Assembly (NCBI GenBank): GCA_034766995.1
Contig: CM068315.1
Location: forward strand, 43,936,818-44,000,817
Length of the DNA: 64,000 nt
Direction of reading: 5' to 3'
Source of the DNA: Acanthacorydalis orientalis
Lineage: Eukaryota > Arthropoda > Insecta > Megaloptera > Corydalidae
Positions 11,765 to 24,330 of the stretch are shown here, piece after piece. The notes beneath the pieces were generated by a model that worked only from the letters and a program-made list of their open reading frames with translations, was not told the origin of the DNA and made no database searches. Position numbers and translations under genes: made by a program. Position 1 is the first letter of the stretch; each line of letters begins with the position of its first letter.

Positions 11765-11895
11765 TTTGGTACGTTAAGCAATAATCAAAAATGATCAATA
11801 ATCCTTTATTAAATATTTTTGAGCAGAAAAATTGTTTGTGTTTTGTATGCGAAAAAGAATTCAATTGTGAAAGTGAATTCTTAGCCATAAAGTCA
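11765..11895 (-). repeat. Dispersed dyad repeat, copy 4
   Basis: It contains GCAATAATCAAAAATGATCA and ends with GTGAAAGTGAATTCTTAGCC, the inverse of the family's TGGCTAAATTCACTTTCAC border. Confidence 0.7.
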
Positions 11896-12414
11896 AAACT
11901 ATATATTTTAACTTATTTATTTCTATAATCGCTAATTTTTAATCTCTCTGAATTTCCGGACATTTCAAAAAGAATTTAATATAATAAAGAAACGTTAAAC
12001 AAACAAAATCGTAGACAAAGAATATACAAAATGTTAAAATATACGACAAGGAAACGTTAGAGAAGTTTTCGGTTCGTAAATCTCGTTACAAACATAAAGA
12101 TTTATCACTGATCTATATGCAGATTGTTACAGATGTTGATTTTTGTAAATAAAGAGGAAAATAATAGTAAAACTATAATTTCACAGTTGTAACAGAAAAG
12201 TATTCAAATCGTTCATTTATCTTAAATAAGTTTTGTAATGAAAATTACCTGTTTAAAAAAGATTTATTAAGAGACGTGTACCCGAATATTGTTAGTTGAT
12301 ACATTAAAAATATTAAAGGTTATTTTATTTTTCAATTCAAACCTTTTTCCTGTTTATTCATTCACTACCACCACGATTTTTACACAATAATAAGAACATA
12401 TCATAATAGAAATA

Positions 12415-12938
12415 TTAGGTGTACAAATTAAGTCAGTGCTTTTTTAATGGCAAATGAATGTTTAGACAAAAATGGAATACATTTGAATCCTTAAAGTTTC
12501 CCTCATTATTTTATATCACTTTGTTCTACCTGTCAGGTAAATGACAAATCACTTGTCAAAAAAGATGGTAACTTTGAATCGATAAAGTTTTAATACTTTT
12601 CGGACCTCTTCTACTGTTATAACATTTTTTTAATGTTTTATATGTCACAACATCTTCCTCAAAAGCCGAATAAATCATTTTCGTAGCACGGGCAGCATTT
12701 TTTCAACCAGAATGCGAAAAGTATGCAATGTCCAATGTGCTGATTTTCGAACACCACCGTGTTTACTACTGTTTTGTGAAGTTATGCCTACTGTTTGTCC
12801 AAGATACTATATATATTATAGTTTTTTTCAAATGATAAAATTGGTGCTTCAAAATTATAAAACGATAAAAAAAAATATAATTTAAGACAGGGTGTGATTG
12901 TTTCAATGTAAAGGCACCGAATTATTTTTTATACCTAA
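12415..12938 (-). mobile_element. Mariner-derived short element, copy F, most complete
   Basis: Inverted ends TTAGGTGTACAAATTAAGTC and AATTATTTTTTATACCTAA bound a 524-bp element. Its minus strand carries the remnant N-terminal mariner sequence (ends near 12680-12780) and the C-terminal tail, the rest of the transposase being deleted. It is the longest of the local copies and the best reference for aligning the others. It has no intact gene. Confidence 0.75.
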
Positions 12939-13210
12939 CACAATTGGTTGTTTTGTAATAGATTATCTTACTAATATTATTAGTCCTGGTTGAGAAACAC
13001 GTTTCATATCTACAAATTGATCAAGGTTAACAGCTATGACTCAAACTTGACCACCATACAAAGGCAGATTTAGGTCGGATTACATTGAGAAAATTCGAAA
13101 GAGTGATTGATTAATTTAATTCAGTAAATAATACATCCTAGTATCAGTTTTTATCAACATATCAATCACTTTTTGTCCTCACTGGTTATCTTTTAATCTT
13201 TATATACAAA

Positions 13211-13213
<3 letters not shown>

Positions 13214-13295
<82 letters not shown>
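13214..13295. repeat. Twin (TA)n tracts around ACTAC
   Basis: Two TA tracts of roughly 37 and 40 bp are separated by ACTAC and followed by GTATGTATGTAG. Confidence 0.95.
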
Positions 13296-13306
<11 letters not shown>

Positions 13307-13541
13307 GTTAGTATTTTGGTGAGAAAGCAATTTGATACAAATATACGATATATCTATGGATCGTTTTTTTTCAATAATCTGTATGGTGCTTAAACATTCA
13401 ACTTTTAATTTATTTTGTTTACAAAAATTATACAAAATGGCCGAATAATAATAATACTTGTACGTACGCTTAGAAAAATTATATATGGTGAAGATTTAAT
13501 CTTTGAAATAATATAATTGCTTATAACATATTCCTATAGCT

Positions 13542-13672
13542 GACTTTAGTTTCACAAATGAATTCGTTTAATTAACAAACCATAAAAAAATCTAATAAAA
13601 ATGTTCAATGAATGACTGTTGATCATTGTGGATTATTTTTATACACATTTCAATTTACATATCATCATACCA
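13542..13672 (+). repeat. Dispersed dyad repeat, copy 5
   Basis: Contains TTTCACAAATGAATTCGTTT, AAAAATGTTCAATGAATGAC and TTGATCATTG in family order. A reversed half copy follows at about 13770-13850 (GGGATGAATGAAAACTTAAT). Confidence 0.6.
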
Positions 13673-13859
13673 AGTTCCTGCGCTAAAAAATTCTGATTTT
13701 TAGATTCTAATTTACAGATATATCTGATTTGCAGATTTTTCTATCCCATAGAATTTTTTATCATAAAAAAATGTTGTAGCTTGTGGGATGAATGAAAACT
13801 TAATTTGTTAATATGAATTTAGTCACAATGCTAAAACAGAATTGCGGTCTATTTTGTCT

Positions 13860-15200
13860 TAAGTTCGAGACAAGAACAGAAAAATGATATATTTGATAAT
13901 GTAAATTTGAATACTTTTCAATTCGTTCTCCTGTATTCAAATTATTCACATTATTTCTAAAACACTTGGTATTAATTTTGTATTATGATAATTTGGTGAT
14001 TATTTACGATTGAGAAACTTATTTTTAATTTACTTCTTTTATCATGGCTGTCCATTACCACAAACAAAAAAAAAATCAATAAGTGATGAACATCAAGCTT
14101 TTCCATCAACTGCTGAAATGTTTTGTATGTATTCTTTGTAATAATTTTCTTCAGAATTATATCAATTATAGATAATCAAAAAATCGTCTCAGTCATAGGT
14201 CATTAATGGAGTAAACTCATATTAGAGATAGTATGTTCAGAATTGTATTTAAAATGACAGACATTCATGTGCTTAGTTTTTAATACAATATTTATCAACT
14301 AATTGTAAAATAATGTTCATTCCATAGATATGGGAAATTTTAGTTATCAATTCCAACTTTAACACCTTAATTCAGCAAAACTGTTGAAAATGTCACATCC
14401 AGTACCTCATTGGTTTCAATTAATAATTCTGCATTCTTTAATTTGAAGTTTGAATAATACTTTTATTTCACTTTTTAACAGTCCCTATATTTTTTTGGTT
14501 CCAATATAATGAAATAAATATATACATACAAAAAAAAAACGAAAAAAACATTTTCATATCGTTCTATATACATAATAATTTCAAGGATTATCTGGGCACT
14601 TAACCGACTGGCTGAAGGATATCTTGATCAGAAACATTGAAAATCATTGTCTTAACTTAATTTTTTCGAAATTTTTCCACGGTATTACTCTTAAATATAT
14701 AATATTTTTAACAAAATCCCAATTTTACACTTAATGTCATTTCAAAAATTCAATTGAATAAACATTTTTTATCAGAAGCTATTAATCCTCTCAATAACGA
14801 TTTGATATACATTGTTGTCTATCATCAGATGATATATAAATATTCTGCCAGGAATTTTTATCATAAAAGAATGATTCATACACTGAAGACATTGAATGAC
14901 TTGCATTTGTAGATTAGTCATGGGTATACATTTAACCGAAATTATTTTCTCTCTGATTTAATAGTTATTCCTTTAAGAGAATTCATTACATAATTCATAA
15001 ATTGAAAGTTCCTTTTAATGCGAGATATTCTTTTTTTATAAATCGTTCTTTCGAGAAATATTACATCACTTTAAAATCCATTAACAGTTTCTTTACAAAA
15101 TAAAAGATCTGATTTAAGAATAGTTATTATTAAAAGGGGTCAGATATAAAACTGAACTCAGGTAAAAAATTATATAAAATAGAAGCACATAAGACTGTGT
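13860..15200. other. AT-rich sequence with no recognised feature
   Basis: No open frame with coding character, terminal repeat or hairpin was recognised on either strand. Confidence 0.45.
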
Positions 15201-15263
15201 CCATGTGTATATCTACGCATGCATATATTTGAACCAAGGAAGACCCATAAAATTTAATATATA

Positions 15264-15500
15264 GTCACGTGACCGCTTCCCCATATTTGTGTTCAAGGCG
15301 GGTTATATTTCACGTTGGTGTGGATGTAAGAATAAGAAATTAGTCGTAGAGCCGCAACAAGAATACATATATTCTTTGGGTGCAACTGAATGCACGTGAG
15401 TAGATACAAGCACCGGAGTGTCGGTTGCTGCAGAGAGGAATAACACGTCGATTATACGCGGTGTCCCAGATATACACACACCTATCTAGACCATATAAGA
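15264..15500 (+). promoter_or_regulatory. Candidate promoter with two E-boxes and a TATA-like element
   Basis: A less AT-rich island contains the palindrome GTCACGTGAC at 15264-15273, a second CACGTG at 15393-15398 and TATAAGA at 15494-15500. The block sits just upstream of a strong splice donor at 16018. Promoter identity is inferred from these elements and composition only. The bHLH-type sites are seen directly; the factor that might bind is not known. Confidence 0.45.
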
Positions 15501-15521
15501 ACAGTCTGTCGGTCTTTTGCC

Positions 15522-16017
15522 GCTTTCCAACTTCGAGTTTTGAACAGATCATAACACAACACACACACTATCGTGTTTTGTACGTACAGTTTCCAATTAC
15601 CATTGGCGATTTCTTGCCGTGTGGCCGCACACTCAAGAACAAGCGCAACGGCGACTATTATATATTTATATGTATGTATATATAAAAAGACTAGACGTTC
15701 GATTCCTTTCATTTGAAATAAGAATAACACGAGAAATTGGTTTAATGCGCTCGTGCTGCGGAGGCTGGCTGTTGTAGCAGAAAGTTGTTGAAGAATTGTT
15801 CGGTACTGATTTTTTTTTCTTGTTCCGTTTCGTTTCAATACGTCTGTGGTGTTTTCAAGTGATTCAAACAATGTGGTGATTTAAAATGATTGATTTGTGA
15901 ACATCGTTTAATTGGAAATAGGCTCTTTTTTTTATTCGACTAGAGGACTATTGTTACATTTTGTGTGACACGTTTATTTAGGACATTTGTTCTATTGAGG
16001 ATTTCTGTTTTTTATTG
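15522..16017 (+). other. Candidate 5' UTR exon of the large secreted-protein gene
   Basis: The block runs from about 25 bases after the TATA-like element to the donor ATTG|GTAAGTTGAG at 16017/16018. It has no long open frame that would explain it as coding. The only plus-strand coding exon with an unpaired acceptor downstream starts at 42420, so I pair the two. The transcription start is a guess; the donor is the firmest part. Confidence 0.4.
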
Positions 16018-16028
16018 GTAAGTTGAGA

Positions 16029-16056
16029 ATTATATATATATATATATATATATATA

Positions 16057-16092
<36 letters not shown>
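16029..16092. repeat. (TA)n microsatellite with AAATA interruptions
   Basis: A TA tract with two internal AA interruptions, starting only about 10 bases after the proposed splice donor. Confidence 0.95.
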
Positions 16093-17712
16093 CATACATC
16101 AAACCCTTTTCTTGTTGTCTTATAATTGTATTTCTTGATTACTTGTGTTGATTTTATAAAAGAAAAATATATGAAAATAGATTTTCAACTGAAACAACAT
16201 CTTTTCTAAATTGAAACGTTCATTCTTCATTCTATTTAATCTTCTGTATTTTTTCTACTTTTTTGTGAATAATAATTCTTACATTTTTTAAAAAATTAAC
16301 ATTTCTCCTAGTATAATATTTTAAATTGTATAAATAGTTTTATATTTATTTTTAAATATCATATCCAGTTTTTATTAGGAATATTTATTTTCTTAAACGA
16401 ATAAATATTTCTTAAAATACACTATTACAAATTGTGAAAATGAATACAATTATTTTTTTATTCATATCTACATTTTAATTTTCATCTCGAAAAAATTTGT
16501 TCTGTAACTATATAAATTTTATAAGTAGTTTATAGTAGTATAATCTAATAACCTGATAATTAAAATTTCCATTCTATTAGATTATATAAAATTAATTAAG
16601 GAAGAAGAGATTAATTACTTACAAAACTTTTTCTATACTTTTCTTATTTTTATATTTTTGTTCGTTTTTTACAATTTTTTTTATTTTCTAATGTATTTTA
16701 ATAAATCTTACTTTATTTTACTGAATATTACTTTAAACGAATCAATAAGTCCATTATTCTTACTAAGTAACTAAGAATATATTTACATTATTTTTTTATT
16801 ATATGCATTTATATTTTTCAAATATAGATTTTTTTATTTATTAAAAATTAAAGATAGTTTGTGTTTATCATTTAATATCTGGTAAATGTTAATGGATATT
16901 TCAATTTCTTAATTCATTTACTGTCTAATAAGTTATCGTTTCTTGAAAGGTAAAAGAATAAAAATCTTTTATATAATTATACGTTTGAAATGAAATGTTA
17001 CGAAGAGAATGGTAACAGATTGTAAAGTACAACAAGTTGTTAATAAATGTGCTGTGAGCTCAGTTGTGATCTAATGGCATAAATACAGTTTACTGGAAAA
17101 ACAATTTACTGGTTTTAGATACAGACATTTCAAAGTGTTTTAAATATAAAATTTCTATTTGTAACTGATTAATTCTTTAGCTGTATTTTTCTTAGTATTC
17201 GAATATTTTTATTGTTATTTTCTATATAGAGTATTTATTTTTTGAATTTAATTCCTTTTTTGTATTTTAAATAAACATTTCTTTCTTTAACAATTTTACA
17301 TTTTTAACTTTATTTTTTAAAAGACCAATTTTAATATTAAATTTAAAATGTTTACTACAGTTTGGATAAATTTTATAATTGTTTCAAAATTAGTCATTCT
17401 CTCTTTCACTATTATTATAAGAATTTAATTATTATTTACAGGTTTTACTATTTACAAAACTCAATTATCCAAAAGTCAAGTTATTAAAATTCTTGAGGGT
17501 ACTATTGTTGATTTCTTGTTTTCTACAAGCAATTTTGAACTAGATTATCTTCATGCGGATTATTTAATATTCTAACAATTTACTTAAGGATGATCCAAGT
17601 CTGAGTAACAGTCAATAATGTAATTAAGATCATTTTTTATCTCTTTGCTATTGAATTTAAAATACATTTTTTTGTTTTTGCCTTTTAAATCACTTAAAAA
17701 GCAAAAACAAAC

Positions 17713-17751
17713 AAAATATTTGCGTTTTCGTGATGAAAACGCAAATATTTT
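17713..17751. repeat. Perfect 17-bp stem hairpin
   Basis: Arms AAAATATTTGCGTTTTC (17713-17729) and its exact reverse complement (17735-17751) flank a 5-base loop. It is isolated, with no tail that would suggest a transposon. Confidence 0.9.
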
Positions 17752-18507
17752 TGTGAAATTCGATTTTTAATAAGTCCTTTAACATTAGAATTGAATTTTA
17801 ATATTTATTAAATCAGTAATTTTGTTGTTTAACAAAAGTACGTTATGTTTGAATGCTATTTGTTTATTAAATATTTAAATGTTTATTATTTAGTTACTAC
17901 GAGATTCTAGTCCAAATAGAATTAAACCATAAAAAAGCTATATTGCATAAATATAATTATCATATACTTCAAATTGAACTGAAACATGATATATTTGAAT
18001 ATTTTGTTCACAATACTAATATTTAATACACCACTTCTCAATAAAATCATTAATTTTTAATATTGCGAGGAGTGAAAGAAAGTATTCTTTGTAATTTTCA
18101 AAGAACCTACCTTATTTTAAAATTTGACAACTATTTTAATTTAAAATTAACAAAACTTATGTAAAAAATAATCTTCTCGTTGACTTTATTCGAATTTCTA
18201 CTTTTATTTACTGTTGTGGAAACCTTTTAAACCGTTTCTATCAGCTTCAAATAGATCTTTTATGAATTCCATTTTATGATAAAAATTTGAATATAGAATT
18301 AAATTTTATTTCTTACAAGAAATAAAAATAAAGAACAACATTAAAAAATAAATGTATAATTGTTTTCATAAATTCATTTTTTTAGCCCATGAACCACAAA
18401 AACTGTTTCTGTTCGAAAGAGTTCAGTAAATTATTCTTGATCATTTTTTGCTAATACAAATATCCGAGAAAAATCTTAGACTTTTCTATACATTGGCGCT
18501 CTATATA

Positions 18508-18670
18508 TTATGACATTGCTAAGGAAATACACATAAGTAACGATTAAAAATGATCAATAATGATTTATTAAACATTTTTTATTAGAAAATCATTGTGTAA
18601 TTTGCGGAATAAAAGAGAATTCATTTATGAAATGTTATTTAGTCACAGTACTAGAACTGTGTCGTTATAA
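18508..18670 (-). repeat. Dispersed dyad repeat, copy 6
   Basis: Reverse orientation: AACGATTAAAAATGATCAAT, TTATTAAACATTTTT, then a TTCATTTATGAAATG..TTTAGTCACAGT border. Confidence 0.6.
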
Positions 18671-19259
18671 TTGTTGTGTCTTTGTGTTTCCGTTGATGTA
18701 TTGTCCTCTTGTCCATTCTTCTAGTCTTATATTACGATAAGTTTCCACTCTCACCTTTACAACTGGATCATTTAAAAGCCGAAACTGGTCATAGATTAAT
18801 TACTGGAATCATTTAATGAATTTAAAATCAACAGGACAATTAAAAAGATTAATTACGGTGTATTTACGGATAAAAAAAATAAAATTGGTTATAAAAATAA
18901 TTATATTTACCAATTTTAATTTCAATTTTTGGATAATACTAATAATATGATAAACTTATAAGATTTATTTTTGGAGATTCTTTTCTTCACAATTGCATGG
19001 TATTATAAATCGTACTGTTTATAGAATAAACTATAGTCCACAAATTGTAGATAAGCATTATACATACATATATTTTTAACAAATTTATCAATTTCAGTTA
19101 ATTCTTTGCGTATTTATTACATAAAAGAATTTACCAGAAACTTAAACTAATAAAACATTCAGTTCTTTATATATATTTTTTTAGATTTTTATCAACATTT
19201 TGTCTATTTTATTCTCTTAGGACCTCTTTCTTAGAACACAATTTATCTTAAAGATAGGG

Positions 19260-19260
<1 letters not shown>

Positions 19261-19298
<38 letters not shown>
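19261..19298. repeat. (TA)n microsatellite
   Basis: A pure TA tract. A second of about 35 bp lies at 19546-19580. Confidence 0.95.
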
Positions 19299-19303
<5 letters not shown>

Positions 19304-19542
19304 TAATTCAATATTTTAACTACAAACACAGTTAAAGGAAATTGTAAAAAGTAATATATTCTAATGAAAAAAAAAAATCAATTGGGAATAAACGAAAAAA
19401 CTTAACTAATATTCAGAAAAATAATATTACTTTTTATGAAATAATAATCTCTTTTTATATTCCAAAACTTGAATTATAAATCATTGAATTGAATAAATAA
19501 ATGTACAAACTTGTCTGTCGGAATAATTTCTGATAATCGTGA

Positions 19543-19582
<40 letters not shown>

Positions 19583-20680
19583 ATTTATGTATGTATGTTT
19601 GATAATTGTTCCATAAATGTGTAATCGTGTCAGTCATCATAACAATATATCACCTGAATTTATATGAAATATATAAAAAAAACGATGTTCGAAAGTGCAC
19701 TCTGTATGCATGTGTTTTAATATTCGACTCGCTCTGTATAATATATAATGTTATAAAATATTTAAATACAATTATAAGAAAAAAAGAACCATGTCCATTG
19801 TGTTAGAATTAGTACTTGCATGATTGACTACACCTAGTGTTTTTGTAATTAAATTACGATTTTCTCTTACAGTTAACGGATTTCAAGCTTGTTTATATCC
19901 TATAACAATTTACACCGTTCTGATTCTGATGATTTATTTAAAAGTAATGTCGATTAATTTTCACCGCGATGAATATTCATTGAAGAATGGCACCGATTGA
20001 TTAATTTCATAATTCGAACCGTATTTAAATTCGTACGGAATTTATAATGAGTTCATATCATAAATCTGTCATCTCACATGTCTACTTTGAGAAAAATCTT
20101 TGATACATGTTTTCACTTTTACTGTTGTCATAAATACATAATTTATATTTTGAGTTGGATGAATCGGACGATTTTTCCAATAAAAATTTATTTATACATG
20201 AATGAACGAGCGGTAAGAGAAAGTATATTCCGTACGAACGAAAAATCTTACTAGCAGTCGTATGCAAATTTATGTTAGTTAAAAAAAACTGATCTTACAT
20301 GCGTGTTAAAAAAATGTATATAAAACAAGATCCGGTATTTTTCTGCATATGAAACTTGCGTATATATCAATATCCTACTTTTACTATCGCAGAAACATTT
20401 TTTTCACATCGAGGTCAACATATATCGATGCTGGTACACTCTTTAATAAGAATGCAGATGTAATAATATGAGGATTTCTTTTTCAGTAAAAGTTAATGGG
20501 ATTCTTTTGAAAATTATGAATCGTTCCAATAATATTTTGCTGATTTGTAAATGTGGATTTTTATGAATATTCTTGTAATCGAATTATTTTTCGAGAAATC
20601 TTACACGTTTAATATTTATATAAATGAATAATCATTGTTAAGAAACATTTGAATATTTTAAAGTTCATTTATTTTCTTTT

Positions 20681-20684
<4 letters not shown>

Positions 20685-20729
<45 letters not shown>

Positions 20730-20748
20730 GCATGCATGCATGTATATA
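20685..20748. repeat. Graded TA / TATG / CATG microsatellite
   Basis: A TA tract passes into TATG repeats and then CATG repeats, giving a mosaic simple repeat. Confidence 0.9.
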
Positions 20749-20864
20749 GTTAATACATTCTTTTTTTACAAATAACGATATACAATTTAATTTAATAACA
20801 CATTTCGAAGCATATACAATTTTTTTATAATTTTACCTAAAATAGATAAAAAAAACACATGTAG

Positions 20865-20978
20865 ATTTCGAGCAGATAGACCAGTTATATAAAATTATGG
20901 AGGATATTTTGAGGATTGAATTGTATTCCATTTTTCCGTTAATATTCAAAAGACACCGAATTAATTTATACACTTAAT
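20865..20978 (+). mobile_element. 3' fragment of mariner-derived family (copy G)
   Basis: It carries the family's last 110 bp, from GAGCAGATAGACCAGTTATA through a CACCGAATTAATTTATACAC terminus. There is no 5' end. Confidence 0.65.
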
Positions 20979-21388
20979 ATTTTGATGCACTTGTTTTTAC
21001 TTCCTTGCTTTAAACACAAATATATTTCTGTTTCGTTTTGCATAAACTGCTTATAATTATCATTGTAAGATAAATTTATAATTCAGTTAAATTTATAACT
21101 CCTTATATCATTTGGCATGAATTGTTTATAATTATTATGAGACAATACAATTATTGTGTATCTCAGATTTTCAAACTGTTGATTTGATCTATAAATAATC
21201 TGATCTAGGTTATTCTGTTGTATTTTATTATGATATTCTCCTTTGTTAATTTTTATTAGTTTATTGTAACACATTTGGGTATCTAGTTTTTTCATTTCCG
21301 TAATATTTTTTAGCAATCGTTATGTTTCCTAAAACGATTTTATCAACATTTTTCTTCTAATTTTTTTTCTTGAGATATAATTTCATGT

Positions 21389-21390
<2 letters not shown>

Positions 21391-21479
<89 letters not shown>

Positions 21480-21497
21480 CATATATATACATATAAA
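21391..21497. repeat. (TA)n / (ACATAT)n array
   Basis: About 107 bp of TA repeats with regularly spaced AC insertions. Confidence 0.95.
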
Positions 21498-21889
21498 CAT
21501 TTCAGAATAAAATTGAGCACAAAATATATTTTAAAAAATATAAAGAATAAATGTTTTTAAGACAAGATGATTGATAAAGTAAATTACAATAGCTTAGAAT
21601 TTTTGTAAAAATTTAACAAATTCGTACAGATTTATTTGCAAAATTATAAACTTAAACCATTCAGATTCATTAAATTGTTTTTTTCTTTGAAAAAGCATTA
21701 TATATTTATAACAATGTTCTTTTATAAAAATTATAATTCAAAAACATTAGATTCTCAGTTTTGAAAATAATGATTAGGATGCGGTTATTCTTTAAATAAG
21801 AAAATTTAAATGGGAAATGTATTACTTTTTTCTTATAGTGATACGAAATTTTACCTGTGTAGAAAAATTAATAGTTTGATAGCAAAATA

Positions 21890-22010
21890 TTGCGATTAAT
21901 TACGAATAATTGAGATTTGATTATATATAATGAGCTTTTTGATAATCAGCATAGATTTGTTTAAGTTTTTTATTTGTGAAATTGGATTTAGTCACAGTAT
22001 CAAAATTTTA
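21890..22010 (-). repeat. Dispersed dyad repeat, degenerate copy
   Basis: Only the outer border (TTTGTGAAATTGGATTTAGTC ACAGT) and weak dyad traces remain. Confidence 0.35.
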
Positions 22011-22159
22011 TTGTGATTTTACTGCTTTTAAGATTTCTTGATATTAAGTTTTCTCATTAGCTTCACTATTACATTCATGTTTGTTTTTTAATTTTCTGTA
22101 AAAAGTACTTTTTAACAATATATTCACTTTGTTAGCCTATAGAAAAAATTAAACGAATT

Positions 22160-22328
22160 AAAAAAGGCACCGAATTAATTTCTACACCTAATTCTAAAAC
22201 GAAAGAACTCAAAAAATATAACTAATTAATATAAACCTGCAAAAATCTGTGTGAAGATTCGGCTGTTATTACTTTGAATGGAAACATCTTGTAACAAAAA
22301 GAATACAAATTCATATTAAGGAAACGAT
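22160..22328. repeat. Mariner-family terminus (copy H) plus inverted copy of the 5003-5140 repeat
   Basis: 22162-22191 is a clean right terminus (AAAGGCACCGAATTAATTTC to CACCTAA). It is followed at once by about 137 bp that is the reverse complement of the segment abutting copy B. The shared junction means both pieces travelled together. Confidence 0.7.
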
Positions 22329-22329
22329 A

Positions 22330-24170
22330 TAATCAAACAATGATCTTAAATAATTTGCTGTGTAATCTAATTACATAATTAAATTAATATAATCTCACAC
22401 TTATTGTTTATGTTTTGTATATATTACATCATCTCTTTTATATTTATGCAAATACCTTCTTTTAACTTCACATATCATGTGATAATTTTTATATTACAGT
22501 AATAAATAATTATACAAAAAAATATATAAAGAACACAGGTATTAATAAAATCTGTAACAGATTGTTCAATTAACGTAATATATTTCTACAGGCAATATTA
22601 TAAAACAACTCGTGTAAATTTACAGAAATTATGAAATCTCGACTAAATTTCCATAATTATTAATCGTTATGATGAATGAAAGCTGATTCTTCGATCATTT
22701 ACTTCCGCTGTTATAGAATATTTATAAGAATATTCAACAGTTCATCAGTTCTACTTTTTATTCTTTAGAAAGGTACAAAAAACTTAATAAATGGAAAAAT
22801 ATTAATTACCTATCTTATTTTTTACCTATCTTGTTGTGAATTTAAATCCATTTCTTTTATTTTATAATCTAACAAAATTTGGAAAACATGACTACTTCTA
22901 TTTAAAGAAAAATTGATTGTCATGATACAATTTGTGCTTCTATGACTAAAAGAAATATTGATAATGAGTTCAAAACAAATTAAATATTGAAATACTATCG
23001 TGTATATTGGTCTACTCTGTATATAAATTTAATATCATAAGAGAAAATATTTCCATAATTTTAATATGTCTTATTATCGATTTGAAACGTCGACAAATTA
23101 AAAATAGAAATTGAAACTATCAATACTGTTGAAATTAAATTGTAGAAATATTCTGTACCATGTGACGCTAATGATTTCTTATACTTTTTTTTCTGAGCAA
23201 ACAAATCGACGCAATAGTTGTAATTTGTTTGATCAATTCGAACGTCTGTATCTTTTTACCTTCTGACATATTCTGTTTCTGAAATCTTTATAATTAGATT
23301 TTTATAAAGAATATAATTACTAATACTTCTCTTATTTCAATCTCATCAGTTTGAACTTTAAATTGTATAAAAAATATATTATATACTAATTCTGAATCTG
23401 TTAGATGAAATTAATAGATAATTAATTAAACAAGAATTATGAATTAAAATTTATAAAAATATTTATTACTTTTAAATTTCACAAATTGAAATAAATATAA
23501 TCATTCTCTTCTGTGGACACACAGTTTTTATCAATTTACTTAGCGGGGTTTCAACAATTTTTGAATACGATTAAAAGAATATCCTATTTGTTTTGATCTA
23601 TTTTTTTCTCACTCTTTTTTGAAAGATATTTGTACAAAATCTTTCTCACCAAATAGACATTCATCTGATAGAAAAAAAAACACTATTTTGACTAATAACT
23701 CAGAATTTATTTATTATATACTCTTAGTTAAATATTAAATAGTATAAAGATACAAATTTGTATCCAAAACAATGGTTTCTTTAAATATCTTTTTTAAGAA
23801 ATTTTAAAAAATAGACGTACTTTTGCGCTAAATTTTATAGAATTCGACAGAAAACCCTTTTTAATGTTAAATAAATCCTTGTTCAGAGAAGAAAGAATTG
23901 AAATAAATCACTGTATTTAATTTTCTCATTTTTATCGCTTGAAATTTGTCATTGTTGAACTTCTTAAACGACTAAATTGTCTTAAGGTTTTTTTTTATAA
24001 TTTATTTGTCCACTATATTAAAGCTTTAATTTAAAAAATACAAAATTATTATCAGAAAAAAATAATTTTTGGAAATATTATTATTCTTTTCTTTGATTTC
24101 GATTTTAGGTCACTTTTTAAGTTTAGTTAATAAAAGTCATTAGTTACATCTGGTTTTTCACTAATACCAG
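22330..24170. other. AT-rich sequence with no recognised feature
   Basis: Nothing beyond low-complexity A/T sequence is recognised on either strand. Confidence 0.45.
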
Positions 24171-24171
24171 A

Positions 24172-24330
24172 TTCAGTTCGCTTATAACTCTTTCACCTAT
24201 GAATTTTTTACTCACCCCCATAAACCACAACTTTTTGAATCAAAAATGTTCATTGACATATAATTATTATTTTTTTATCCTTAGTATGATGAGCGAAAAA
24301 TTCATTTATGTTACTTATAAATGACTTTAA
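24172..24330. repeat. Dispersed dyad repeat, rearranged copy
   Basis: Contains CCCATAAACCACAACTTTTT and AATCAAAAATGTTCATTGAC, then an inverted half ending in ATGAGCGAAAAATTCATTTA. Confidence 0.5.

Noticed and set aside
13193..13435. Open frames made of Tyr-Ile repeats (also at 25330, 25651, 37757, 40275, 56097)
   Set aside because: They are translations of (TA)n microsatellites and have no flanking coding sequence.
15340..15871. Overlapping open frames of 74-129 codons on both strands
   Set aside because: They lie in the less AT-rich putative promoter/5' UTR block, where stops are rarer. No family resemblance or splice support.
21391..21497. Possible CRISPR-like or satellite array of regularly spaced ACATAT units
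   Set aside because: Units are simple TA repeats with AC interruptions in a eukaryotic genome. This is a microsatellite, not a spacer array.
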